From an uncultured Clostridia bacterium (lineage in GTDB: Bacteria > Bacillota > Clostridia > Oscillospirales > Ruminococcaceae): a stretch of DNA of 64,000 bases. The notes beneath the pieces were generated by a model. That model worked only from the letters and a program-made list of their open reading frames with translations. It ran no database searches and had not been told where the DNA came from. Location: assembly GCA_947584375.1 (NCBI GenBank), contig CANPWL010000001.1, positions 62,001 to 126,000 of the forward strand, read 5' to 3'. Below, piece by piece: positions 37,762-47,516 of this stretch (position 1 is its first letter; the number at the start of each line of letters is the position of its first letter). Made by a program: the position numbers and the translations under genes.

Positions 37762-38838
37762 CTACTTAATTTTATTATAAACCTTGCCGTTTTTTAGCTG
37801 AATGTTTTTATATTCTGCCAATTCTGAAACGGTCACTATTTGGTATCCCTGCTTTTTAAGCTCCGGAATAATTTTTAACACTGCTTTCTTAGTAGAACCA
37901 TGTATATCGTGCATAAGTATTATGGAACCGTCTTTTGCATTCTTAATCACATTGCTGTATGTCGATGACGCGTTCCTCGTTTCCCAGTCACGAGTGTCGA
38001 CATTCCATGTTACAATAGGCTTTTTAACGGTCTTTTTAACAGTTGAATCAACATATCCGTACGGAGGACGCATGAGCGTAGCTCCATGACCTATAATAGC
38101 CTTTAAACGCTTATCCGTTTTATTTATCTGACTTTTGATCCCCTTTTTAGACAGTGCAGTCAGATTTACATGATCAAAAGTATGGCTTCCGATTTCGCAG
38201 CCAATCAGATCGGCTTTTTTCACAGCAGATTTATAGTCGTTCACCTGACTTCCCAAAACAAAGAATGTAGCATGAGCATCGTATTTATCCAGACATTTTA
38301 AAATTGCTTTTGTATACTTGCCCGGTCCATCGTCAAAGGTTAGAGCAACCATTTTCTTGTTTTTGTCAAACCGTACATATTTTTTTTGCACCTTGTTTGA
38401 ACATTTTCCGTTAAGCTGACCTTCTTTTTGTTTCAAAACAGCTCTTACCTTATAAACATAAGTTTTACCGGAAATAACTGTTTCGTCAAAATATTTTGTA
38501 TCACTTGTCGTTATGATAAGAGTATATTTACTCTCTCCTTTTATTTTTCTGTAAATCTCATAATATGTTCGGTTTTTTATTTCTGTATACTCAAGCAAAA
38601 AACCTTCTTTACTTGATTTTAAAGTCAATTTAATTTTAGAATTAATAAATTCATTTATATCAGGTCTTTCATTTGTTATTTTACTGCTGTTTATACTTAC
38701 CTTTTTCGCAAGAGGCTGATCAGCTTCATTACCTGAAAATCCTGAAAAAATTGAAATACACAGTAAAATAAATAATAAAAATACTGCAAAGACTGATGAA
38801 AGCCTTTTATAGTTAATTATTTTAATAAACTCCCTCAT
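37762..38838 (-). CDS. Membrane-anchored polysaccharide deacetylase (NodB/CE4) with an FN3-like domain
   Basis: Probably deacetylates peptidoglycan or another cell-surface glycan. The 358-residue protein has an N-terminal membrane segment (VFAVFLLFILLCISIF), an FN3-like domain at about residues 65-150 (YYEIYRKIKGESKYTLI ... YVYKVRAV), then a complete NodB domain: TFDDGPG, SHTFDHV (zinc His pair), RPPYGY, DTRDW and ILMHDIHG. All five CE4 motifs are intact, so it should be active outside the cell. AGGAG precedes the ATG. It is monocistronic. Confidence 0.92.
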   Translation of the reverse strand: MREFIKIINYKRLSSVFAVFLLFILLCISIFSGFSGNEADQPLAKKVSINSSKITNERPDINEFINSKIKLTLKSSKEGFLLEYTEIKNRTYYEIYRKIKGESKYTLIITTSDTKYFDETVISGKTYVYKVRAVLKQKEGQLNGKCSNKVQKKYVRFDKNKKMVALTFDDGPGKYTKAILKCLDKYDAHATFFVLGSQVNDYKSAVKKADLIGCEIGSHTFDHVNLTALSKKGIKSQINKTDKRLKAIIGHGATLMRPPYGYVDSTVKKTVKKPIVTWNVDTRDWETRNASSTYSNVIKNAKDGSIILMHDIHGSTKKAVLKIIPELKKQGYQIVTVSELAEYKNIQLKNGKVYNKIK

Positions 38839-39309
38839 TTTCTCCTAACCTTTTTCCGTAAATCCTATAATTTTTTATCTCTCTATATTTATATTTTAAT
38901 CGAAATATACATAAAAGTATATTCTTCGACAGTTATTAATATTATTATACTTCTTTTCGCAGTGAAAATATACTTGATTTTATTTACAATGCTTCAACAA
39001 AAAATTAACTGATTATGAATAAAAATCCTATGTATAATTTTTAAGAAATCAAATAACCAATAAAATAATTTTATTATAAACTTTTTAAAATTAACATCAC
39101 TTACGTATTAACATAAAAATTGTAACCTAAAACATTCCTTTTGTTTTGTATATTATTCACAATATTACTTATAAAACACAGTGTAAGTATTGCAAATTAT
39201 ACTAAAATGTTATATAATTATTTTATTAAGTGTTTAAAATTAAAATTATGAGAATTAAAAGTTGAAATATTAATATATCAGCCATAAAAACATTTAAGCC
39301 GGTGATAAA
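38839..39309. other. Intergenic region between deacetylase and signalling protein genes
   Basis: About 470 very AT-rich bases, the divergent upstream region of two genes. It contains an imperfect inverted repeat at 38900-38929 (TCGAAATATAC against GTATATTCTTCGA) and the promoter at 39190-39218. No gene is apparent. Confidence 0.6.
39190..39218 (+). promoter_or_regulatory. Promoter for the REC-PAS-GGDEF-EAL gene
   Basis: TTGCAA (39190-39195), 17 bp, TATAAT (39213-39218), with a leader of about 85 bases. Confidence 0.6.
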
Positions 39310-42300
39310 ATGGATAAAAAATATACTATGCTTTTAGCGGATGATTCTAAAATTAACCGTAATATTTTAAATGAGATTTTTAAAGAAGACTTTAAAATCT
39401 ATGAAGCAGAAAACGGCGAAGACGCTTTAAGTATACTTAGCGTAAAGTATAATGAAATCGATATTATTATGCTTGATATTGTTATGCCTAAAATTGCCGG
39501 ATATGATTTTCTGCGTATTAAATCAGAAAACGAAAATTATTCAAAAATTCCTGTTGTTGTTATAACAGCTTATGACAGTCCCGAGGTCGAGATGAAGGCT
39601 CTTGATTTAGGAGCAGTTGACTTTATAACCACGCCGCTTAATTCCAAGATCGTTAAGAACAGAATTTTAAATATTGTCAACAACCTCAACTGTGAAATAA
39701 CAGAGCGTGAAAATATACTTCTAAAACGTAAAAGCAAAGATCAGGAACAGCTGGAGATGATCCTCGACAATATGCCGGGAGGAGTTGCATTAACTAAAAT
39801 TCTTTCTGATGGGACAATCATAAATCTTTATGAGAGTAAAGGATTTAATAAATTAAAAAACTGCATAGTTAAAAATAAAATAAGCACCTTCAATTTTGTT
39901 CACGATTCAGACAGAAAACGCATAAAAAAAGCTTCAAGAGACGCTCTTTTTAATGGTGATAATTTTGATATTGATTTTAAGATATACAATAGCTCAGGCG
40001 AAATAAGATGGATCAACTTAAAATTATCAAAAATTCTTTATTCAGAGAATGATTCTATTCTACTTACTATTACAAATGATGTCACCAACTCTAAAAACAA
40101 TGAAGCTGAGCTTCGTTACAGGGCTGAATATGACAAGCTTACGGGTATTTTTAATCAGGAAACCTTTTACTCTCAGACATCTGAGATGATACGAAATAAT
40201 CCTAAAACGCAGTTTGTTGTAATCTATTGGAATATTGAAAGATTTAAAGTTATAAACGATCTTTTCGGTACTTTGATAGGCAATAAAATGCTATGTGAGA
40301 TGGCTCAGCAATTAAAGAAAATTGTCGGCAATAACGGTACATTCGGAAGAATTTCCGCTGACCATTTTGCAATATGCATTGACAAAAAGTTTCTGAATAT
40401 CAAAGAACTGAGCGAAAAAGCAGAGCACTTTTTTGATAATATCAGTCCTAACTTTACTGCAACAACTTGCTTTGGAATATATGATGTTGAAGATCCTAAT
40501 GTTCCTGTGGATCATATGTGCGACCGTGCAAATCTGGCTCTTCAAAAAATAAAAGGCGACTATTCTGTTCACTATGCATATTATGATAAAACATTAAGAG
40601 ATACACTTATTGCCGAACAGGAAATTTACAACGATATGACTGTTGCTCTTAAGGAAAAGCAGTTCAAAATTTACGTTCAGCCTATTATAGATCTACATAA
40701 CAACTGTGTTGACAGCGGTGAAATATTAATACGCTGGAAGCATCCGGAAAAAGGATTGATACCTCCGAATGATTTTATTCCGATTTTTGAGAAAAACGGC
40801 TTTATTAAAGAGCTTGATTATTTTGTATGGGAAGAAGCCTGCAAGTTTTTAAGCGACAGAAAGAAAAAGAATCTGAGAAAAATACCCGTTTCGGTAAACA
40901 TATCAAGAGTTAATGTTCAAAACCCAAATCTTTGCGATCTGATTATAGGACTTACTCAAAAATATAAAGTTGACCCTGGTATGCTTAAACTGGAAATTAC
41001 CGAAAGCGCTTATATTGACAATCCGCAGGAGCTTTTGGAAAAAACCGAATATCTTCAATCGCATGGGTTTATTGTTGCTATGGATGACTTTGGCAGCGGA
41101 TTTTCTTCGCTTAATCTCTTAAAGGACTTCCCTGTTGACATTTTAAAAATAGATATGCGCTTTTTGGGAAGTGATACAATATCTTCACGATCGGGAGTTA
41201 TTCTTACATCAGTTGTGAATATGGCAAAAAGTCTTAATATAATTACTGTTGCAGAAGGTGTTGAAACCAAATCACACGTTGAATTTTTAGACAGCATCGG
41301 ATGTGACAGACTTCAGGGGTATTATTTTTCACGTCCTGTTACAACTGATGATTTCAACGAAATTTCAGAACAGATAATCAACTTTAATTCAAACCGTTAC
41401 AATCTTATAAAAAATACGTTTGACTTTGATTTTCTTAAATCTAAAAACAATACGCCATATCTGTTATTTGGAAAAATTCCATACGGAGTTTCTATATACT
41501 CGGTAAAAGGCGACGACTTCAAGCTCATTTACGCAAATGATTCTTATATCTCTATGACCGGTCACTCATCATATAAAGACCCTGAAACAAAAGATATAAG
41601 TTTTCGTATGTCAGATCCTAAGCAACTTAATAAGCTTAAAGAAAGTTGCTTGCTTGTAGCTGATGATAAAAATGAAAGAACTATCACTCTTGAACGCAAA
41701 AGCAGAAAAGACGTAAAGATAATAAATACTAAAATTTCTTATTTCGACGGCAATTCAGAGGAATCCTTAATTTTAGTAAATACTAAAGACATAACCGAAG
41801 AAAGAGAAATTAAAAGCAAATTGGATTCTCTTAACCTTGAAGCAAACAAGTCAAAGGGTAATATTATAAACACTTTTGACAGCCTTCCTTGTGCTATAAT
41901 GATTATGGATGCAAATAGCGAATCTTCAAAAGTTGTTTACTACAATGACTACACACCTAAAATTTTAGGCTATACCAATGAAGAATTTATTGCTGAAATT
42001 GTAAATAACCCTATTTCGTTAATTTACGATGACGATAAAACCTATGCCGAGCTTCTTATAGAATACTACGTTCAGATTCAGGATTATACATCCTATGAAA
42101 TAAGAATGAAAAAGCGTGACGGTACAGTAATCTGGGTAATCGGTAAGATAAATACGGTAACCATTGATAAAGAGAGTTATGTTCAGAATACATTTATTGA
42201 GCTTACAGATAAGTTGGCTGATAAGCATAATACATATACCACCGATGAAAGAATTGAAACATATTATCAATATCTTCATCCACTATACAAGAACATACCT

Positions 42301-42645
42301 TGTGCGGTTTTGCATTATACTGTTGAGGAAAATCCCGTTGTTATTGATTTTAATGACAAATATGCAGAGATCTTTATGGATCTTGAAACTGATGCGGAAA
42401 AGAATATGGCTCATGATAAGCATATAGGCAATTATATGCGAAACTTAGTTCCGGCAGATTTATATGATTTTGACGATAAATTTATGAAGTACAGAAAAGA
42501 ACATTGCTATGCTGTCAATGAGCCTATTACTATCAACACAACCGGCGGAAAAACTATTCATGCTTTATTATCCTGCAACATAATAGATCTTCCTGATGGA
42601 ACAAAGGCTTATCAGGATATTTATAATTTAATAAGCAAAGAATAA
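39310..42645 (+). CDS. REC-PAS-GGDEF(degenerate)-EAL-PAS-PAS cyclic-di-GMP signalling protein
   Basis: A 1111-residue cytoplasmic protein that probably degrades c-di-GMP. The REC domain (1-125) has Asp11, Asp12 and phospho-acceptor Asp56, but the conserved Lys-Pro is replaced by ITTP. A PAS domain (~145-260) precedes a GGDEF domain whose active site reads ISADHF, so cyclase activity is lost. The EAL domain (~455-700) keeps the catalytic set: GEILIRW (Glu of EAL), SVNIS, ITES, DDFGSG, LKID, AEGVE and LQGYYFS. Two or more PAS-like domains follow (~710-1110). No sensor kinase is adjacent. GGTGA precedes the ATG. Confidence 0.9.
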   Translation: MDKKYTMLLADDSKINRNILNEIFKEDFKIYEAENGEDALSILSVKYNEIDIIMLDIVMPKIAGYDFLRIKSENENYSKIPVVVITAYDSPEVEMKALDLGAVDFITTPLNSKIVKNRILNIVNNLNCEITERENILLKRKSKDQEQLEMILDNMPGGVALTKILSDGTIINLYESKGFNKLKNCIVKNKISTFNFVHDSDRKRIKKASRDALFNGDNFDIDFKIYNSSGEIRWINLKLSKILYSENDSILLTITNDVTNSKNNEAELRYRAEYDKLTGIFNQETFYSQTSEMIRNNPKTQFVVIYWNIERFKVINDLFGTLIGNKMLCEMAQQLKKIVGNNGTFGRISADHFAICIDKKFLNIKELSEKAEHFFDNISPNFTATTCFGIYDVEDPNVPVDHMCDRANLALQKIKGDYSVHYAYYDKTLRDTLIAEQEIYNDMTVALKEKQFKIYVQPIIDLHNNCVDSGEILIRWKHPEKGLIPPNDFIPIFEKNGFIKELDYFVWEEACKFLSDRKKKNLRKIPVSVNISRVNVQNPNLCDLIIGLTQKYKVDPGMLKLEITESAYIDNPQELLEKTEYLQSHGFIVAMDDFGSGFSSLNLLKDFPVDILKIDMRFLGSDTISSRSGVILTSVVNMAKSLNIITVAEGVETKSHVEFLDSIGCDRLQGYYFSRPVTTDDFNEISEQIINFNSNRYNLIKNTFDFDFLKSKNNTPYLLFGKIPYGVSIYSVKGDDFKLIYANDSYISMTGHSSYKDPETKDISFRMSDPKQLNKLKESCLLVADDKNERTITLERKSRKDVKIINTKISYFDGNSEESLILVNTKDITEEREIKSKLDSLNLEANKSKGNIINTFDSLPCAIMIMDANSESSKVVYYNDYTPKILGYTNEEFIAEIVNNPISLIYDDDKTYAELLIEYYVQIQDYTSYEIRMKKRDGTVIWVIGKINTVTIDKESYVQNTFIELTDKLADKHNTYTTDERIETYYQYLHPLYKNIPCAVLHYTVEENPVVIDFNDKYAEIFMDLETDAEKNMAHDKHIGNYMRNLVPADLYDFDDKFMKYRKEHCYAVNEPITINTTGGKTIHALLSCNIIDLPDGTKAYQDIYNLISKE

Positions 42646-42653
42646 TAAATAAT

Positions 42654-42685
42654 AAAAGAGGAAGGCTTGGCTTTCCTCTTTATTT
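42654..42685 (+). terminator. Intrinsic terminator of the signalling protein gene
   Basis: AAAGAGGAA pairs with TTTCCTCTTT around an 8-base loop and is followed by a T-rich run. Confidence 0.8.
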
Positions 42686-42697
42686 TTATGCATAGTT

Positions 42698-42742
42698 AAA
42701 AGCCACCCATAATAAAACACATCTGTGTTTTTGGGTGGCTTT
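42698..42742 (-). terminator. Intrinsic terminator of the isomerase gene
   Basis: AGCCACCCA/TGGGTGGCT outer stem with an AAACAC/GTGTTT inner stem; on the minus strand the hairpin ends in TTTTAA. Confidence 0.8.
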
Positions 42743-42795
42743 AATATAGTCAATTATATTATTTATTCTGGTCTTTCAGATTTTACATAACTGAT

Positions 42796-44277
42796 TTACT
42801 TAAATGGATTCTCGCTCTTGTATAACATTCCCTCTGGTTGGTTAAAACCTATATCCTCGATACCCAAATATCTAAATACACTGTAAATTGCCTTTCCAAA
42901 GTGACCAAATGCAACAGCTCCGTGGTGCGGGAAGTTGCCCTCTATCAAAACATGGCGGTAAAAGCGTCCCATCTCAGGGATGGCAAATATACCAATCGCT
43001 CCGAACGAACGTGTTGCAACAGGCAAAACCTCGCCCTGTGCTATGTATGAACGAAGCTTTCCGTCTGATGTGCTTTGAAGTCTGAAGAATGTAATGTCAC
43101 CGGGAATAATGTCACCCTCAAGCGTACCCTGAGTAACCTCTTCAGGCAGACTTCTTGCCATAATCATCTGATACTTCATAGAACAGCTTGTGAGCTTTTT
43201 TGAACTTGTGTTTCCGCAGTGGAAGCCCATAAATATATCCTTGGTTGTATAGTTGTGTTTGCCCTTAATATCCTCATCGTATAAATCGTAAGGAACAGTG
43301 TTATTAATATCAAGCAACGTAACTATATCATCGCTTACACAGGTTCCGATAAACTCGCTGAGAGCACCGTAAATATCAACCTCGCAGGAAACAGGTATTC
43401 CTCTCGAAGTAAGTCTGCTGTTTACATAGCATGGAACAAAACCAAACTGCGTCTGGAATGCAGGCCAGCATTTTCCTGCTATGGCAACATACTTTCTGTA
43501 TCCCTTGTGTGTTTCAATCCAGTCTAAAAGAGTAAGCTCATACTGCGCAAGTTTTGGGAGGATTTCCGGTTTATTATTACCATCTCCCAGTTCAGACTCC
43601 ATATCCTTAACGACATCAGGAATTCTCTCGTCACCGTCGTGCATTTTAAAAGCTTCAAATAAATCAAGCTCCGAGTTTTCCTCTATTTCAACGCCCAAAT
43701 CAAACAGAGGCTTGATAGGAGCGTTACATGCCATAAAGTTGAGCGGACGAGGTCCAAACGAAATAATTTTCAAATCCTTAAGTCCGATAACAGCTCTTGC
43801 AACAGGCACGAACTCATTTATCATATCAGCACACTCATCTGCTGTTCCGACAGGATATTCAGGAATATAAGCCTTGATATTTCTCAGTCTTAAGTTATAA
43901 CTTGCATTGAGCATTCCGCAGTAAGCGTCGCCTCTGCCCTGACAAAGGTTGTTTCCGCTTTCCTCGGCTGCCGCTACAAACATCGAAGGTCCATCAAAGT
44001 GCTTTGCAAGCAAAGTTTCAGAAATCTCAGGACCAAAGTTTCCAAGATAAACGCACAAAGCGTTACATCCATTTTTCTTTATGTCCTCAAGAGCCTGAAC
44101 CATATGTATTTCGCTTTCAACAATACAAATAGGACATTCGTAAATATCATCTGCTCCGTATTTTTCTTTGTAAGCTTTCACTAATGCTTCTCTCCTTGAA
44201 ACAGAGAGGCTCTCAGGAAAACAGTCTCTTGAAACTGCAACAATTCCTATTTTAACTTTTGGCATGTTATCAAACAT
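42796..44277 (-). CDS. L-fucose/L-arabinose isomerase family protein
   Basis: Probable cytoplasmic aldose-ketose isomerase of about 493 residues. The overall organisation matches the fucose/arabinose isomerase fold: KIGIVAVSRDCFPESLS at the N-terminus, CVYLGNFGPEISETLLA, the central CWPAFQTQFGFVPCYVNSRL and GIPVSCEVDIYGALSE (metal-binding acidic block), and a C-terminal His-containing FPHHGAVAFGHFG. ATG 44277 follows GGAGG by 8 bases. It is 56 bases downstream of the DUF4867 gene with which it forms a unit. The actual sugar is not determinable; fucose, arabinose or a relative are all possible. Confidence 0.85.
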   Translation of the reverse strand: MFDNMPKVKIGIVAVSRDCFPESLSVSRREALVKAYKEKYGADDIYECPICIVESEIHMVQALEDIKKNGCNALCVYLGNFGPEISETLLAKHFDGPSMFVAAAEESGNNLCQGRGDAYCGMLNASYNLRLRNIKAYIPEYPVGTADECADMINEFVPVARAVIGLKDLKIISFGPRPLNFMACNAPIKPLFDLGVEIEENSELDLFEAFKMHDGDERIPDVVKDMESELGDGNNKPEILPKLAQYELTLLDWIETHKGYRKYVAIAGKCWPAFQTQFGFVPCYVNSRLTSRGIPVSCEVDIYGALSEFIGTCVSDDIVTLLDINNTVPYDLYDEDIKGKHNYTTKDIFMGFHCGNTSSKKLTSCSMKYQMIMARSLPEEVTQGTLEGDIIPGDITFFRLQSTSDGKLRSYIAQGEVLPVATRSFGAIGIFAIPEMGRFYRHVLIEGNFPHHGAVAFGHFGKAIYSVFRYLGIEDIGFNQPEGMLYKSENPFK

Positions 44278-44333
44278 TCTAATTTCCTCCATATTTAGTT
44301 TTATTATAAAGCTTTATGCTTTTTGCAACTGAA

Positions 44334-44969
44334 TTAATTAAGCTTCAGGTTTTCACCCTTAAGACCAACAAATCCGCCATCATTTTGAACTCCGGATTCC
44401 TCATGGCAGATAAGCCATTTATTTTTAGCAAACAAAAGCTTATTGTCGCCTATTGATCTATCAACATTTTCTAAAAGATCTGTATTAGTATCCTTAGGCA
44501 GAACAACTACGCATTTGAATCCACCTTCATTGACATTGCATGGAGCATAGTGAAGCGTTGTAGCATAAACCTCAATCATTACTCCCTTTGGTACTTTGAA
44601 CATCTCAACCTTGCTTGTATCATATGTAAAGTCGTCTTCAATATCAGGCTGCCAGCCAAGCATAAGAATAAGATCGGTTGCCGCAATGTTAATCTCACAT
44701 GAACGGTGATATTCAAGTGCATTTAGTGCATAATTATTTCCATTGCAATATCCTATTTGACAAGGAAGACCTCCGTAAACCTCTGCAACTAATGTCTTTT
44801 TAATATTAAGTGCCTCCAGCGACGGAACACTCGGAACATATGCAACATCCACAGGCAGCGGTGTGTTTTCCATTGCGTCTAAAACATCGTTAAGATTATA
44901 TCCCTCAATAACTCTACCGTATTTTTTAAATTCCGGATCAAAAACGGATTTTATCTTGTAGTCTGCCAT
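44334..44969 (-). CDS. DUF4867 family protein
   Basis: A 211-residue soluble protein starting at ATG 44969 behind AGGAGG. It has the look of a small cupin-like sugar-binding protein: GRVIEGYNLNDVL, QIGYCNGNNYALNALEYHRS, VPKGVMIEVYATTLHYAPC and GGFKCVVVLPK. I associate this pattern with DUF4867, found beside sugar isomerases in gut Clostridia. Pairing with the isomerase behind a shared promoter and palindrome suggests a role in the same catabolic route, perhaps as a mutarotase-like or sugar-handling enzyme. Confidence 0.75.
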   Translation of the reverse strand: MADYKIKSVFDPEFKKYGRVIEGYNLNDVLDAMENTPLPVDVAYVPSVPSLEALNIKKTLVAEVYGGLPCQIGYCNGNNYALNALEYHRSCEINIAATDLILMLGWQPDIEDDFTYDTSKVEMFKVPKGVMIEVYATTLHYAPCNVNEGGFKCVVVLPKDTNTDLLENVDRSIGDNKLLFAKNKWLICHEESGVQNDGGFVGLKGENLKLN

Positions 44970-45056
44970 ATAACAATCCTCCTGTATTACCATAACACCA
45001 CACTTAACGCCAAAGCATTATAAAATGTTACAGTTATTAAATGTTTACCAAAAATA

Positions 45057-45085
45057 ATTATACCATTTCTAAAGTATTTCGTCAA
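45057..45085 (-). promoter_or_regulatory. Promoter for the DUF4867-isomerase unit
   Basis: Minus-strand TTGACG (45080-45085), 17 bp, TATAAT (45057-45062). The -35 lies at the centre of the palindrome at 45074-45093. Confidence 0.75.
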
Positions 45086-45093
45086 CGAAATAC
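45074..45093. promoter_or_regulatory. 20-bp palindrome, probable sugar-responsive operator
   Basis: GTATTTCG (45074-45081) and CGAAATAC (45086-45093) are perfectly inverted around TCAA. The repeat covers the -35 box. Placement indicates a repressor; none is encoded nearby. Confidence 0.7.
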
Positions 45094-45190
45094 AAAACGT
45101 AATATTGCACTAAAATGTATTGATATTTTTGTAAAATATGATAACCTTACTAACCAGGACTTAAATTATAGCCATGCATTTATTTTTCAT

Positions 45191-47494
45191 TTATTTTACT
45201 TCCCTAGCACAAAAAAGTCCTCTGGAGCCTGACGCAATATAAAATGTTCCGTACTCTCTCGGATCTCCCGAAATACTTATCACCGTTCCGAAATGCTGAT
45301 TATCATCACTTATAAGCTCAAAGGTTTTTCCGTAATCAAAGCTTCTCCAAAATCCGTATTTACCGTCTATAACTCCGCTTGTGTATATAGCAGGTACATC
45401 AGAACCGTCTTTCGGCATACCAAAACCTATGCCAAGAGTAAACTCGTTTGTCTTTGTAATATGAACACAGTTTACAGACTTAGTGATTTCATCAAATTCC
45501 AAACGCCAAAGTCCTGCCGGTCCGAATGATACCCAAAGAGTTTTTTCCTTTCCGCTTTCGGCACGCACTTCAATGTGCCGTTGTTTAAGTTTCTTTCTGC
45601 TTTTAGGCTTTTCAAACATCATACTAGGAGAACATTCATAAAAGGTTTTTCCTTTATCAGTACTTATAAACATTATTGATTCTTTGTTTATCGCCATAAT
45701 GATACTCGAATTTACCCTGTCAGCAATAATAAACAACGGAACAGGACTTTCTTCATAATTTCGGCTTCCTATAAATTCAGATTTAGCCCAAGTTTCCCCC
45801 TCATCATCAGTATAAACAACACTATCGGTCAAAAATTCGTGTTCTTGTGCAATCGCCCAAATTATTCTTTTTCCGTCCGCTGAAACAGCTACCCATCCGG
45901 AATCTGTGTTCGGCTTTTTTATATTGTCGCAAAGCCTGTCAATCTTATCGCTCAACCCATAAGGAAAACCTAAGTGTCTCCATGTTTTGCATTGGTCGTA
46001 AGAAATAATTACTCCGCCGATAGTTTTTCCTGTCCAGTTCCCCCTGGGAGTTGCAACGACCACCTCCGGCTTTTCATCTGTGTAATCCGCATTAAGACAT
46101 GTTATGTATCTGTCTCCCTTATCGTTTGCGAAAGAATTTTCAGGGATTTCATCAACATCAGAAAATGCAAAGCCTCCTAAATCGCCAACAATATCTATAC
46201 ATCTTATTTTTCCCTTAGGAGGACTATATACATTGATATGGACAGTTTCTTCCATACCATCGCAAAGAGGTTCCCATTCAACAACGCCGTCATTCTTAGA
46301 TGCAGTTAAATTCTTTGAAACAAACACTCCTGTTCCTGTATTAAACACCGCCATATCAGGATCAAAAGGATTTATTTTTATATCGCTCATCCAATGAACC
46401 AAAAGCATTCCCGAATTATACTCCGGTTTCATATACGGTACTGTGAAATTGACCCTTCCCACGCTTAAATTATATAAAATCTTCTTCCAGCTGTCTCCGT
46501 TATCAAAGCTTATGTAAATGCTGTTGGGGTGAGCTTCTCCTATTTCGGATAAAACAAGCATACCATTGCAGAAATCCACTCCGCTCAGTCCCACTCCGTC
46601 TACATCAACAGGTGTAATATCCTGAACCGAGTTCTCTATTATCCTGCCCTGCTTATTAAGCTCATATCTGAATATCTTACCGCTTACCACTGACGCCGAA
46701 TCACAAGTATATCTGTCAGGATTTTCGTCCTTTCCCGTCTGAGTGAATGTAACATAAAAATAACGCTTTTTCGTCTTATTATCTGTACCAAAAGTACTTC
46801 TCTGAGCAACAAATCCTGCCAAGACCGATTTTGCAAAGTGATCCGCATCAGGCTGACGTACTTTCACAAAGCTTTCTCCGTTGTCATATGAAACATACAG
46901 CGAATGTCCTCTGAATGTTTGACCGCCATTTTCAGACATATTATTTCCTCCGCTTGTGCCTACAAAAACTGTACGGTTATCTGCCGACTGAACGACATTT
47001 ACAAATGTTAAATTTGTTTCCCCGTTTACATCCAGCTTATCCCAGCTATCGCCCTCATTGCTCGATCTCAAAAGTCCTGAAGTTTGAGAGGCAAAAAACA
47101 AATCGTCTCCGATTTTAATTAAACGCTCGCCGGTTGCCCTGCCCATACAGTTTCCGTGGATTGGACACGGAATGGATTTTGTTTCAAAGCTTTCACCCCT
47201 GTTATGACTTATGCAAAGCTCACCCTTTTTATTATCTCCGCATGCCATATAAAGAATGTCCTTATTGTTTTCATCTAACGCAATCGACAAAGGGTAGCAT
47301 TGATCAGGCTCTACTGATGTAACGCTGTCGATAAGAGAGATCCACTTGTTGTTTTCAAAATCATATCTGTATGTTCCGCCTATATCGGTTCTTGCATAAA
47401 GAATATCAGAAGCTTTTTTATGAAATACAAATCCGGTTACAAAACCTCCGCCGCCGATTTTAAAATTTTTATAATCATATTTTATCTTTTCCAT
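45191..47494 (-). CDS. GH74-type glycoside hydrolase (xyloglucanase-like beta-propeller), no signal peptide
   Basis: About 767 residues built from sialidase/BNR-type propeller repeats. The opening GGGGFVTGFVFHKKASDILYA followed by ARTDIGGTYRYD is the GH74 N-terminal signature, whose Asp is a catalytic residue in the family; VAVSADGKRIIWA in the second half matches the region of the second catalytic Asp. Repeats such as SYDNGESF, SFDNGDSW and STDKGKTFY are Asp-box motifs. ATG 47494 follows AGAGG; no signal peptide or membrane segment is visible, so it would act on imported oligosaccharides. It lies 22 bases after the EamA transporter gene. Confidence 0.85.
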   Translation of the reverse strand: MEKIKYDYKNFKIGGGGFVTGFVFHKKASDILYARTDIGGTYRYDFENNKWISLIDSVTSVEPDQCYPLSIALDENNKDILYMACGDNKKGELCISHNRGESFETKSIPCPIHGNCMGRATGERLIKIGDDLFFASQTSGLLRSSNEGDSWDKLDVNGETNLTFVNVVQSADNRTVFVGTSGGNNMSENGGQTFRGHSLYVSYDNGESFVKVRQPDADHFAKSVLAGFVAQRSTFGTDNKTKKRYFYVTFTQTGKDENPDRYTCDSASVVSGKIFRYELNKQGRIIENSVQDITPVDVDGVGLSGVDFCNGMLVLSEIGEAHPNSIYISFDNGDSWKKILYNLSVGRVNFTVPYMKPEYNSGMLLVHWMSDIKINPFDPDMAVFNTGTGVFVSKNLTASKNDGVVEWEPLCDGMEETVHINVYSPPKGKIRCIDIVGDLGGFAFSDVDEIPENSFANDKGDRYITCLNADYTDEKPEVVVATPRGNWTGKTIGGVIISYDQCKTWRHLGFPYGLSDKIDRLCDNIKKPNTDSGWVAVSADGKRIIWAIAQEHEFLTDSVVYTDDEGETWAKSEFIGSRNYEESPVPLFIIADRVNSSIIMAINKESIMFISTDKGKTFYECSPSMMFEKPKSRKKLKQRHIEVRAESGKEKTLWVSFGPAGLWRLEFDEITKSVNCVHITKTNEFTLGIGFGMPKDGSDVPAIYTSGVIDGKYGFWRSFDYGKTFELISDDNQHFGTVISISGDPREYGTFYIASGSRGLFCAREVK

Positions 47495-47516
47495 AAATAT
47501 AACCTCTTTCATAATA

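Noticed and set aside
38925-38931. TGTCGAA, a match to the Spo0A box, upstream of the deacetylase gene (another at 55428-55434)
   Set aside because: A 7-base motif is expected several times by chance in a window of this size, and the two sites do not share a consistent position relative to promoters.
45041-45232. Short plus-strand frame upstream of the DUF4867 gene
   Set aside because: It runs through the palindromic operator and promoter and into the end of the GH74-type gene, with no ribosome binding site.
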